Origin: Paragyromitra xinjiangensis
Taxonomy: Eukaryota; Ascomycota; Pezizomycetes; Pezizales; Discinaceae
Direction: 5' to 3'
NCBI GenBank assembly: GCA_038503065.1
Contig: JBCAMK010000009.1
Span: 1,116,001-1,180,000, forward strand
Length of the DNA stretch: 64,000 nucleotides
Part shown: positions 11,378 to 23,738 of the stretch, in pieces
Position numbering within the stretch: the stretch's first letter is position 1
Layout of the letters: every line of letters starts with the position of its first letter
Made by a program: the position numbers and the translations under genes
The notes under the pieces: generated by a model
Seen by the model: only the letters and a program-made list of their open reading frames with translations
Databases searched by the model: none
Told to the model about the DNA's origin: nothing

Positions 11378-12440
11378 GTGAAGGGGGGAGAGCTCGGAAC
11401 TATTCCTGGAGGAACTACATGTATTGGCTTACTATCCTCGTCCACAAGTGTCATTTCGGTTCGTGCGAGATATATCTGCCGGGTGGTTGGAACTGCTTTA
11501 TCAATTCGATCAAAGGACAGCTCTCTTGAAGATGTGCGCCCTAGAATAAACCCCAACGCCTGGCATTACTTACAAGGTGTTTGCGGCCCGCTATTACGAG
11601 TCGCAGGCGACTCAACGGTTCATCTTGTGCATCAAACTACAAAGGAGTTCCTGGCGAGGTTTTGGGACTGCTCCATTGATCTCCCTGAGTCGAACATTCA
11701 ACTTGCTAGCATCTGTCTCCGGTATTTGCTGTTTTCAGGGTTCAAAAACCACCCTTCAGAATTTGAGGATCGCCACATATCTCTTCTCAACTCTCACGAC
11801 CCCCTCGCCCATCAGAAAAACAACCCCACTCTCGATCAGGAATGCCAAAAATGTCTTGGGGGGTGTGATTTCCTAGATTATGCCATAACACACTAGCTAG
11901 CTCACTTCGAGGCTCCCGTGACGATGCGATAGAGCCTACTGTCTTGCGGGCATTAACCAATTCCTTTGGAAGCCCAAACCTCACAACCTTGTTTCATTTT
12001 TACCAACGATCTCTTCGCGACAAACTACGCGGAATTCCCCACCGTATTACCACCAAAATGATTCTGGCATCATTCTTTGGCCTTGATGACCTAGTTAGAC
12101 TTTCCCTAGAAGAAGATGCGGCAAAGGCGAATCTGAGCGACACCCAGGGCAGAACGCCACTTCCGTGGGCTGCAGAACGCGGACACGCGGGAATGGTAAG
12201 ATTGCTGCTTGACTATAGTGTGACGGTGTACTCAACGGATGATAGAGGCCGAACACCACTTTCATATGCTACGGAATATGACAACGTAAAAATATTAAGG
12301 CTATTACCAGAATACAGCGCAAAAGCGGAAACAGGAAGCAACGAAGCCCGGGCACCACCTCCATAAGCTATAAAACCAGGGGGTAATTAGAAAGCAAAGG
12401 CATTACTAGAGTGCGGCGCAATATGAGATACAAATTTCTA
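11378..12440 (+). pseudogene. Decayed NACHT/ankyrin (STAND, NLR-like) gene
   Basis: The first open stretch (to 11896) has the post-NACHT signature of fungal STAND proteins: GVCGPLLRVAGDSTVHLVHQ, then TTKEFLARF, ICLRYLLFSG and FLDYAITH. A TAG stop follows where relatives have Trp (the usual DYAxxHW pattern). The frame then shifts, and from about 11930 a second open stretch carries ankyrin repeats: GRTPLPWAAERGHAGMVRLL and GRTPLSYATEYDNVKILRLL. Further repeat remnants (KALLECGA) continue past more stops to about 12440. No NACHT P-loop is visible upstream, so the 5' half is lost. Fungal relatives act in non-self recognition and programmed cell death; this copy should be inactive. Confidence 0.75.
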
Positions 12441-13418
12441 CCCAACTCCATCCGATAGTTAGGATGATCAGCCGTAAAAAGTTATAAAATGAAGCTATTA
12501 GGCCATACTCAATTAGGAGATTAATGTTGATAATAGTTCTACTTTTTATTCATTCATGTTTTCTCACTCGTTCCCTTTCTCAGCAGCCCCTAAGATACAT
12601 GTATGGATATGGGGAGGATACTAATCCCGTGTGTATCGTCTCACTCTCCGGAGTGAAGGAATAATCTCGAGTATATTGTAGAGATCGCTTAATACATGTA
12701 GTTTGCTAGAAGCGAAAGCCTCTGTATATATACAGGTATCTAACGAATAAAAAGATCTCCACCAAATAGTTGGCCGGCCGCGGCCCCCCAGAGCAGTTCT
12801 GCACAGCCCGAACACCCGCCAAATAAACAAGAGCTTATGAAACAGCTGAAACAGTGGAGGCACGTAGGGAAACCTGTATTAGGAAGCCGGATGCTAGCAG
12901 TATCTCCAACACAGAGAATAACTTTTTTGGGAGCATTCCCGCTATACACACTCCTAAGCCTACTTTCCGAGTCTACAGTATTCCATTTCTAGGCCCACCC
13001 TAACCAGTCCAAAAGCCATACAGACCAGAAATCGCTTCCAACAATATTAGAGTGACGGGAACTAATTGCAATACCAATTCCTTCACCAAGTTGGTATTAC
13101 TTTCTACTCTCTAGGAGGAATACGCTACTATCAAGGGACCACGTTCCAGTCCACCAATTTAACTTTTCTATTCAACGACTCCTCAATTTTTCAGCAAGAT
13201 GCGCCGGGAATTCTGCTAGGCTTCCATTTATCGACAACTATAGCTCTTATGCGGGAGTCGTACCTTTTTTTTAGTTAGTCCCTAAAGCGCCAAGAGTGAG
13301 GCTTATTTTAGACTGTAGGGTTAGGGTCAGATCTAGCACATCAGGCACCCTAACGACAATCCCGCAATCGATAAGGCCCCGCCATCCAACCCCAGGCAAT
13401 TAATCGAGGTCAACAACA
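12441..13418. other. Intergenic between STAND pseudogene and SKI3
   Basis: About 980 bp with no supported gene. The last ~110 bp before 13419 presumably carry the SKI3 leader and include two adjacent TTAGGG-like units (about 13316-13326), probably chance. Confidence 0.5.
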
Positions 13419-16400
13419 ATGTCGGTAAAGGCGTCCTTGAAAGCCATAAATGCTTGTCTAAGTGTTGGAGATTGGGCTGGCGCTGAAACCAAGAGTCGGG
13501 GCGTCCTACAGTTTGAACCACAGAACTACTACGGGTAGGCATATCTTGATTCCTCTGGATGAGTTAGAGGCCATCTAAAACAAATTTATATCTAGGAATG
13601 TTTTCCTAGGCCTCGCGCTATTTAACCTAGGGAAATACGATGAATCCGAATCTTGCTACAGAGAAGCCATTGCTATTGAAACGGTGGAGAGGCAGAAAAA
13701 AGACAGGAAGGAAAATCCGCAGCCATGGCATGGACTTGTGAATCTTTATGAGAAGCAGCGAAAGGTGAATGAGTATATGGATGCGGCACTAAAGCTATCA
13801 ACCATATATCAGGATCTGTATGTTCAAGGTTATGTCCCAAAAATGATGAAAGAAATGGTAGCTAAAGCCTGGTTTGGACTAGAGATGATCGCACGAGATG
13901 CCAGACCGTCGTAGACAAGATCACACCGTTTGTGAAAGAGAATGGTACAAGTGAACAGGCTAGTTTTCCTCATTCCAGTGACATCTTTCGTTAAACTAAT
14001 CTCTCCGAGTGATAGTATAAAAGAGCTCTACGCATGCTCCTTCCTGAATCTCCCGTTTTCGATTTCCTCGAAGGCCGCATTCCCCACCCTTCGCTCACAT
14101 ACCAAAAACTAGTAGAAATGATCGAAGCTGAAGAAAAGGAGAAAATAAACAAGGAAATCGCAAGCCGACGCTCAAGACTCGGGGCGAAGCACGGACAAGT
14201 TGTGCTTGAGGTCAAGAGAGAGGTTTTAGGCGCTTCTCCGTTAGAGAGGCTATACCAAGAAATCTTGAACTGGTCAGACGATGAAGAAGTTAGAAGAACA
14301 GTTGATACGAAACTGCTGCAACACGGGTATGATAAACTTCTTGTTGCACCAAAGGAGAAAAAGCAAGAACATAGAGAGAAAGTAGAGAAATGGGCTGAAG
14401 GTCTCGTGATATTAAAATACCCGTTTGAGTTGGCGTGGAAAATCTCCATCGAATGGAAGGACTGTGAAAGTATTGGTATGTCTCCTATGACAATCTCCGT
14501 AGACCATCAGCATCTGACTAATTTTTGACGAAGGCGAGCATGACGTGAATGTTCTACGGGAATATATTCAATTCTTTCCCGAATCCGGTCTAGCAAAAGC
14601 TCTCAATGCATACCTGGAGTCCGAGCTCTCGCCTTTTCCCATAAAAGAAGAACTGGATGAGGATGGGAAACCTATCAAGAAGGCAGTCGATGATACCGAG
14701 GAGGGTGAACTCACAGCCCCAGATCAGAGAATAGATGCTATGATTGTTCGTACATAATCTCCCAAATCCTAGAGCTTGAACTGACTATTTTTTAGGAAGG
14801 GCTAGAAAAAAGCCCCTCATCGGTGCTTTGCCATCGCATAGTCAGCGAATATTATCTCCTCCTTGAAGAATATGAAAACACTGTTGAAGTCTCCCGGAAC
14901 GGCAGAAAACTCGTTGCAGCAGAATCTTCACGCATTGGTCTCTCACTTCAGAAGTAAATACTGAAGCCTAACCCCTCCTTATGATATCCGCTAAATGTCC
15001 CTTAGGAATGCAGACGCTATAACCGTAACCCTCGCTACCGCATTAATCCACTATCAGCCTCCTAAACATCACGATGAAGCACGTACATCCTTTGAAGATG
15101 TTCTTACCCGCAATAATACCTACGGTTCGGCTCTTGTCGGTCTTGGTCTCATCCTCGAAGAACAGCAAAACTACGCAAGCGCCGTGGATTTTCTGAAAAA
15201 GGCCCTTGCGCTAGATCCAGACAACGTGAAAATTAAAGCAGAAGCTGCATGGTGTGACGTACTGCGTGGGAACTTTGAGGAAGGAAAAGAAGAACTAGAG
15301 AGTTGTTTAGGATTAATTACGGGGGTGGATCCAAGAAGTAGGGATTTGAAGGCACAAATACTATGGAGAATTGGAATGACAATATGGAACAGTGACAGTA
15401 ACTTAGCCTAGTCTTGGAGCGTGTCAAATGGCCGAGCGCTAACGCTAGAAACAGAGGAAAGCAGAAGTGACAGGAAGGGGCCATACTCGTACTTCATTTC
15501 AGCGCTACAAAGTAACCAGAATTTTGCACCAGCTTATACTTCTCTCGGCATTTTCTACGCCGATATCATGGACGATACAGCACGGGCGAATAAGTGTTTT
15601 CAGAAAGCCTTTGAGCTCTCCGCTGGTGAGGTTGAGGCCGCAGAGAGGCTCGCAAAGAGCTTTGCAGAGAGTCGGGAATGGGAGTTAGTCGAGATTGTAG
15701 CTCGCCGGGTAGCAGACGCAGACAAAAAGAGATCAGTCCCCGGCAAAGGTGTCAGTTGGCCGCAGAGCGCGATAGGTGTAGTTGAGTTGGTGAGCGCTTA
15801 TCAAATTGCATACGTGAAGAAATAATACTAATCTGGTGAACAGAACACACAAAATTATACTTTAGCTATCCAGGCTTTTCAATCCGCCCTCCGTGCCTCC
15901 CCTACCGACTATCACTCATGGGTCGGTCTCGGCGAAGCTTACGCCTCCTCAGGCCGTTACGTTGCTGCTATAAAAGTATTTAATCAAGCGGAGAAGCTAG
16001 ACCCTACCAGTTGGTTTCCGAAATATATGCTCGCTAATGTGAAACGTGAACTGGGTGAATATGAAGATGCCTGTGCTGGCTATCGATCTGTACTAGATCT
16101 ACGACCAACGGAGTTCGGAGTACTTGTTGTATTGAGCGAAACGCTGTTGGCGAGTGCGTGGCATTATGTCGAGAAAGGCTTTTTTGGCAGGGCTGTCGAT
16201 GCAGCTATCGAGAGCTTAGAGGTTGCGACGAAAATTGCGAAAGAGAGGCCAGACGCTTTCAATCTTTGGAAGACAGTAGGAGATTGTTGCCTTGTATTTT
16301 TGTGGGTACAGGGCTTGACCCCTCGGCTACCAAAGGACCTTGTAGCAGGACTACTAGCTGAGGATATCGACATGAGTGAATTCGATATCCTTGCGGATGC

Positions 16401-18184
16401 TGACGGTATCGGCTCCGCAGCTTTAGAAACACTTAAAGAGACAAGTGAGGAGAAAGCAGACGACCTGACACAATGCGTTCACATGGGGATACTAGCATAC
16501 AAAAGAGCAATCTACACCAGCGCTGATGATAGACATGCCCATGCCGTCGCCTGGTTCAATTTAGGTTGCGCAGAATACAGAGCATACATCTCCCTACCAA
16601 CACGAGAAATGAAGTATAGGTTAGCAGCGATTAGGTGCTTCAAAAGAACCATCAAGTTGGAGCCAGGAAATCATGAGTTCTGGAATGCGCTAGGGGTAGC
16701 AACAGGAGAACTAAATGCAAAAGTCGCGCAGCACGCATTAGTAAGGGCGCTTTATATCAACGAGAGGAATTCAAGAGTCTGGACGAATCTGGGGACTCTT
16801 TATATTATACAGGAGGACCTACAGCTTGCCAATGAAGCTTTCTCGCGCGCACAGAGCGTGGATCCTGAGTACGCATTGGCGTGGGTTGGGCAGGGACTTA
16901 TAGCCTCGCTATTGGGAGACACTGATCAAGCGTTGGAGCTCTTTGAGCACGCTTTCGAGATCTCTGAGAGTTCATCGGTGAATCTCCTTTAGTCTTAATG
17001 CCTGCCGAGTGATCGATCATGAGAGCTAAGGAAGAAAAAAACAGATACTTGTAAAGCGTCAATTCTCAACTGCTATATTTGACAGTATCATTCGTCTCCA
17101 CTCTTCTGCTGCTTTCTCCTCCCTTCTTGCACCTATATTCGCTCTACAAAAGCTCGAACAACAAATATCCTCTAATCCTATCACACTCCGCCTTAGTGCC
17201 CTATTCAGCGAGCGGGCCCGCGACTTCGACCCCGCCGCAACAAAGTTAGAAGCTGTCTGCAATATTGTTGAACAACGTTACGAGAACACAGAATCAGAAG
17301 AAGATTTGATTCGTTATGCACAAGCCAAGGCCGACATCGCTCGTGCACGATTAGGGTTAAAGGAATATGAAGCGGCAATTGAGAACGCTAGCTTGGCGCT
17401 TGATCTATCTGAGGAGGTAGAAGCCTTGGAAAGCTGTAGATTATCCGCGCACTTAACAGCGGGGTTAGCAAACTACTATCTGGGTGCTATGGACGAGAGT
17501 TTAGAGATGTTTAAGGCAGCACTAAATGAGAGTTCGGAAAACCCGGATGTAGTTTGTCTATTGGCACAGGTGCTTTGGGCAAAGGGTGGAGAGGAGGAGA
17601 GGGATGTCGCAAGAGAGCAACTGTTTGCGTGTATCGAACGACATCCAGATCATCTACAATCCATACTTTTGCTCGGCACCATCGGAGTTATTGATAACAA
17701 CGAAGACGTAGTGGAGGCAGTTTTAGATGACCTACAAGCTGTGAGGGGAAGAGAAAATTTAGACACAATTGCAAGGCATAAGGTTGATCAGCTTTTAAGC
17801 TCAATTGCACAGCTTCAGGTTAGATCCCCAACCCCCTTCCCTCTATCCCCATAACCAAGGCCCAAAGAACACAAGGTTCTGATTTGTATTTCTACACAGG
17901 GCCGCGAAGACTCGATCGGTATCGCCGCCACGGCCATATTCCTCCGTCCCTCCTCCTCCACTGCATGGAGTAACCTCTCCACCTTAGCCCCCGAAGGCCA
18001 GAGCCAGTATGCAGCGGAGATGGCACTGAAGGTTGCAGCTCAAGGAAGGGTAGAAGCAGAAGAGTTATGTCATGCATATAGTCAGATGGGAGTGCTGAGC
18101 TGTGACCAAAAAGCGATCATGGTAGCTCCTTGGCGGACGGACGGGTGGAAGGGATTGACGGCGGATGTTGCGAAGGCTAAATGA
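13419..18184 (+). CDS. SKI3: SKI3, TPR scaffold of the SKI RNA-decay complex
   Basis: Tetratricopeptide scaffold that, with helicase SKI2 and WD protein SKI8, feeds mRNA to the cytoplasmic exosome (3'-5' decay, non-stop decay, antiviral silencing of dsRNA). Exons: 13419-13534, 13596-13817, 13883-13958, 14016-14475, 14534-14745, 14796-14953, 15006-15397, 15449-15789, 15844-16977, 17045-17818 and 17900-18184, giving 1389 aa, normal for fungi. TPR motifs run throughout, for example NVFLGLALFNLGKYDESE near the N-terminus, GSALVGLGLILEEQQNYASA, and AYTSLGIFYADIMDD mid-protein. Family blocks PESPVFDFLEGRIPHP and RLGAKHGQVVLEVKRE are intact. Intron 3 (13959-14015) has a GC donor. The ORF breaks are all explained by introns, so the gene looks functional. 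Confidence 0.95.
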
Positions 18185-19177
18185 AGTTTAGATTGCTATC
18201 CTTAGGGACTGCGAGCGAGCTGGATAGATGGTGCATATGTGTGTGAATATGCTCTATTGGTGATGGTAGTTGGGGAATGCTGTTGGAACTTGGCGCATAA
18301 ACCTAGGATGATAAAAACCACTTATCGATCAATTTAACATGTTATTAAGAAACATACACATTTAGATAGTGCAATATCTGTTCTGTGACTTGGAGGCTAG
18401 CGCAATGCCGACGGGACGGGCCAACACTAGTATACCGAGAAAGCATGGGGACCTTAAGCCTTGTTAAATCAAAATCGTGAAAACTCGGCCGCCCCCTGCT
18501 AGCCAGCTAGTCGGCTATTTCTAGCCTGATGGTTTAGCCAGACAAGCGAACCTTTACTCAACAAAGCGCTCTCCTTTTATAATCCTTGCTCTTTTCATCG
18601 TTGATCACCAACCAGGTACCATATCTATGTACTTTATCTAGTACTCTGCACAAGCTACCCCTTGCCTTCGCTCACAAACTCCACACAGACTTTGCACAGA
18701 CTCTGCACTCCACACTCGTATCTCCCCTGAAGATGCCCGGGCCCAAAATTCTAGGAAAATTCAAATCACATGACAACCATAGCAAACAGAACAGAAAGCG
18801 TACACGAGTGAGAGCATATGATTACACTTGTAGCCATGAGATAAATGAGTCAGATACCCAGCAATCCTAACTGGAGAAATATGGTATCAAACATAGCTTT
18901 CTCTCTTATATCCGTTTCCAACCTAGGGTCTAGCAAGACATCCGCTAACCATAGCATATCCCCAACTCGGCTCAGCTTTGCCATGTGGATACGAAAACTA
19001 AGCAAAACTTGCGGTACAATCACCCAAACTCCTCAAACCCTAAAATTAAAGCTTTCTCCTATTCTCTCTCAAACAAAAATAAAGTACAGATACACACCAC
19101 AAGCGAAAGGATGAAAGAGCGAAGAGACAAAAGAAGCAAAAAGAAGTACAACGAAGTAGAGATAAACGCCTCAACAT
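18185..19177. other. Intergenic between convergent genes
   Basis: About 990 bp. It should include the 3' UTRs of SKI3 and of the unknown gene on the minus strand. Short ORFs around 18586-19203 look random (T/K-rich, no family resemblance). Confidence 0.5.
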
Positions 19178-21295
19178 CTACCAAGCAATCCCGCCTGGAA
19201 TGAACTCTCCACTAACGTCATTATCCGTCCAGCTCCAATCAGTATCCTTCATGCCTTCCGGGAGATATTCTCTAGCAACTTGAACCATTGGATACTGATA
19301 CCAATTATCGAGCCCCCCAACACGGTTCTCGAAATCCGTCTTGGGCGTAATACCAGTGGGATAGATTGGACTGAACCCGCGCTGAACTTTGCACCCCCCG
19401 AAGACTGGGTCTTCGGCAATAGGGTAGTCGTCAACAGGAGTATCAGGAGGGGTCATGGGAATTGCTGAGATGATAGCTGATCTTGTGCAAGTAGATAGAT
19501 CGCTAGTTCGGACACAGGTACGAGGGAGTCCGCTGAGGTCAAACTTGGAGGAGTGAATGTCTGAAGGAGATACGTGCTTCTTTTCACCTAAGATGTATGT
19601 AGATCCGGAGCCAAGCAAGCCGAATTTGGAGGCACAGGGCTCAACACCTAAAAGGGAGTTTTTATGGTGGCCCGCAACTTGTATAGTCTTGGGGGCTTCC
19701 AATTTATCGCTAGAGACAAGGGTCTTATAATCGCTGATATTGTAGATGGTATCACAAGCAGAGGGCCTTCCATCCGCGATAAGCTTTGGGATACAGACGT
19801 TTCCCCTCATTTTCTCGAACCCTTTGAGTTTTTCGTGATCCTTGGTCTCTCCTATGAGGACCCGTCCATCCATTTTTTTGTTGTAGAATCTCTCAGAGAT
19901 ATCATTTCCAGCGCGGCTCACGACAGTTTCTGGGTCCCCAAACCCGATCCTGGTCCGAGTACTGCGTTTCTCAGGGATGGTGTGAGTAGGGTGGACACGA
20001 GATAATCTTGGAAGGCGTTCGCGGACTTTCTTGAATTTATTAGGTTCATCAATGTGCGGCTTTCCCACAGACGTGGTAATAGCTTTGAATGGGACCCTAG
20101 CAGATGTCACAACCAAAGGTGAGTCTTTGACTTCCATCTCCTTTGCACCTTTCGAGAGAGTCCCTGGAAAGAAAGAAGCAACCTTGTTCGCCATCTGAGT
20201 TGGAATCTTTGAAGGTAACCATGTGAGTGTGCGATGAGGGGAGCTTGTGGTGTTGGTAGTCTCAGCTTGGTCACTAGCCCTAGTCCCAATGAGCTGTTTG
20301 CTGCTTAACCCAGCAGATGTTTTAAACTCAGCACCTCTAAATTTATGCTTAGTTAGGACTATGAATCTGCAATAAAATAAGACAAATAAAATCTATGATA
20401 CCTACATATCATTAGAATTTATTTGGCGAGTGCCTCGATTATTCCATGATGTCTTCTTGGTGCTCTTCATCATCAAATAGTCACCATCATCAGTGCTTTG
20501 AGATGATGAAATTATCGCAGAGCCAGCATCCCACCGAGATTTTTGAATTCCCTTTGCATCTCTTTCCATCAAAGTATCACATATCTGTTCAGCACGGTCA
20601 GAACCGGGAATCAGGGAAATGTACGACGATTCATCCCCAATTGCAGTCGCATAATTCCCAATTGGCTCGCCAAGCGACACAAATTCAAGACCGGAGACGG
20701 TTTTGTCACCGAATAGCAGCTTGTCGACCCCGCCTTGGTCGTTGCACATAAAAACAGCGGCGTTAGGGCTCTCCTGCCAGTCAAACTTAGTTGTAGAATA
20801 TGTTCCTTGCTTGAATAATAAGGCGATCTCGGGGGTGTAGCCACCAGTTGGGCCATGAGACCAGCAAACAAACTTAGCGATGTTGGATACCTGGGACTGA
20901 TGATAGTAAGAGTGTACTTTCATGAGTAATTTCTTTCCTTCATTCTGCTCCTGCCTACCAACACCATCCTTGTCAGCGTCTGCGGATGTATGCAGGTAAG
21001 AACCCTTGGCCTTGACATTGTTTGTGCAGGACAACCCGTTGATCAGAATGTCAGGAGCCACGGGAGAGTCGATGCGTTTGACGCCGGTCAATACTTCGTC
21101 TCCTCCTTCTAGACATGGCTGCGGGAAACGGTAGCGTTTAAATTTTTCTGAATTCCCGAAATGTGCAGAAAGATTCCTCGGGCAGAAGACCGAATTAGAG
21201 TCATCGTCAATGATAATAAACCGAGTCCGCTCCAATTTAATCCCGCTTGAATGCTGGCTGAACTTGCCAGTGGGAGCGTAACGAACAGACGGCAT
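19178..21295 (-). CDS. Hypothetical protein, 692 aa, no recognised family
   Basis: Two exons (minus): 20406-21295 and 19178-20366. The splice (GTAGGT donor, TTGCAG acceptor) joins NSND to IFIVLTKHKF in frame, giving 692 aa. There is no signal peptide, membrane segment or motif I can name. The N-terminal half (to about residue 240) looks folded: mixed hydrophobic strands such as ERTRFIIIDDDSNSVF, AKFVCWSHGPTGGYTPEIAL and NAAVFMCNDQGG. The rest is basic and polar, probably disordered, with a Pro/Trp-containing conserved-looking C-terminus (LDNWYQYPMVQVAREYL, then DWSWTDNDVSGEFIPGG). The long open frames and clean intron argue for a real gene. The N-terminal part may be a lineage-restricted fungal domain. 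Confidence 0.75.
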
Positions 21296-23738
21296 CGTGG
21301 CAGCGGGAGACGTGCGGTTTGGCTGTTAGTTCGCTGCCTTATGGTTCTTGGCTGCAGACGAGGGATCTTCAAGATGGATGGAAAGAAGTTCGGACAACTT
21401 CCGAACGTCGGAGATGGTTCAATGACGCAAGAGGCGGAGAGGAGATGAGAGGAGATGGTAGATAGTCCAAGATCAATGGTCGAAATAAGAGTAGGAAATA
21501 AAACAGAAACACTTTAGGATGTAACGACGGTGTTATCAGAATCATCGTTCTACATCAAACAGAACGCCGAGAAAATATAGATTAATAGATTTACACATAA
21601 TTTAAGATTTTCCTCTTCCATCATATTGCATGTATCTCTGCTTCTCGTTGCTGTGTAGCTGTGTAGCTGTGTAGCTGCGCACAAGATTCCGAAAAACAAA
21701 TTGATAAAGCCAAACAGAGAGAAGTTTTGCTATTCAGGTCAGCTGGCTAGAGCAAACAGTCCTACAAACATCATCAACTGTGCACATGTCACCACGGTCC
21801 ACCACGCTGAGAGCCCATCCGTCCGCGACTAGTGCAGAGGCGAATCGTTAACGAGTTAACGTTGAATTCCTAAGTTGCTAAGTGGACGCTTGAGCCCTGA
21901 CCCTGTGTTTATCCCGAGACAAGGGTTGGGGAAAGGCGTGCCGGGGTTAGCTATCCCGGAGACTTCTGCCAACACGCAGGCGACCTCTCCGCTTCTGGCT
22001 TAGTTTTCCAAATCGGGGGCACTCGGAGGGAAAAAAATTCTCCCGCAGCTGGTCTGTGCGCTCATATTTCAGCTGTCGACTCCACAACGAGAATCACCAT
22101 CGTAAACGACAAGTACATACATGGAAGTAGGTACGAGGACATGTACGTACGGTTGTCCGCCGCAACACTGCATGCACACCCCGTATGTATGTACGTATGT
22201 ACATGACGATAACATACGCCCCCTGAGTTCCCAAAAAGGTCAGCGGTGCGAAAAGCGAAGGGCATATGTACTCCAAGTTCCTGCATCGCCTAAGCATGTA
22301 AACTGGATTGACAAAGGATATCTACCTACCAACTTCACGGTTTACAGGCAGGCCGCAGGGCACTGCACAGGAACTGGCGGTACCGAGCTGCGATGTCTCC
22401 GAGAAAAAAAAGGGAACCCAACCTATGGATAGAGACACACCTCGATGGCATCCTCGATGGCAGTTTGATAGGTGGATTACCATCTATTGACAGACATGTC
22501 GCTATCCGGGTTGAGGGGTCCGTGACTATGCGGTGAGGGCAGCCCCCATCGTCGGTACATAGACAACGGTACTGTAGAGCTATAGAGGTGCAGGCGAACA
22601 CTGCCGAGTATCCCGTTTAGAAACCAGTCTCTCGTCGCTCGGCTCCGCGTGGTATTCAGGTATTCGGGACAGGAGTTAGGGACTGAGGGGACGATTTTGC
22701 ACTACTGCAAGCGTTTGTTTCTCTCCACCGCGTTTTTGCATGGGGTTGGGGGTACCATGTAGCCAAATCTGTGCCGTCTTTCTGGAACTGTGCAGGTCGG
22801 CTTCACTACTCTAGATACAGAACGAAGGCAGAAAAAAGAAGCAGAGAAGCAGAGGGAAAAGGCAAAACGGGGAACTTTTGTGGGCAATTGAAATGCTGGA
22901 CTGCATTGGTTGTTGCTTGAGGCTACATATAGCTTACAGCATGAATGCCTGTACGATAGTTCACCAGCAGACACATCCCACTCTACTGGATGTCAGAGTC
23001 GGAAAGGGTCAGTTTTAGTCAGTTATTCTGCCACAAAAAAGACCAACAGCCGTTTGTCTTTGGGGAACACGTCTGCGTCTGCCGTGGAGGTGGTCGGGCG
23101 ATTTAGTAGTTACAGAAAGGGTAGAACAGTAAGCAGTGCTTTCTAGCAACACATACACAATAGCGGTTAAGAAGCAATATACTTCACTTCTTCTTTTCTA
23201 GCCCTCCCTCCCTCCTCCTCCCTTCTCCTGATCTTCTGAGTCCTCTCCTCTCGTTCTCGTTCTTTTGATATTTCACTCGTGTGGTTGTTTCGTCTCAGAG
23301 CGCCCTTCCTTCCTTAGGCCCCCTCGCCCAAACTATTGAACGCTCTCCTCGAATCACAATCACCCCGCCTCTCGCCCAACCACTTTGCGCACTCACGCAC
23401 TGACGTCTGGTCACTCGCCGCCCATTCACTCGTTCAAAAACTCGTTCTCTCCCTCGCTCCTTCATTCCTCATAACTTAATCCGTCGCTCCCCCCTCGACG
23501 CTGGATCCTGCAATAGTACTTGTCCTTCCCACCTAGTCCCCATCAACCATCCATCCCATCCCATCCCATCTCATCTGATACCATAATCTCCCATCATCCA
23601 CTCGCCATCATCCAATATCTATCACCTATATTCGTATCGTGTCTAGCGAAAGAAGATAAACCATATTGGAATCCAATAAAATATCGCTTTCCCCGTGTGC
23701 CTTTCTAGTCACATAGTCTCCAGAGGCTAGTCTTCGAA
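21296..23738. other. Intergenic between divergent genes
   Basis: 2.4 kb. It contains the promoter of the 692-aa gene (left) and, on the right, a CT-rich leader (about 23190-23480, runs of ccctcc/cctcc) typical of filamentous-fungal promoters. Small repeats: three copies of ctgtgtag at 21651-21675 and a tatgtacgtatgtac stretch near 22185-22202. No supported ORF. Confidence 0.5.

Noticed and set aside
13316..13326. Two TTAGGG units upstream of SKI3
   Set aside because: Only two copies; too few for an interstitial telomere and no evidence for a factor site.
13818..18000. Apparent frameshifts and stops in SKI3, suggesting a pseudogene
   Set aside because: Every break is removed by an intron with acceptable borders, all phases agree, and the spliced protein matches the family end to end.
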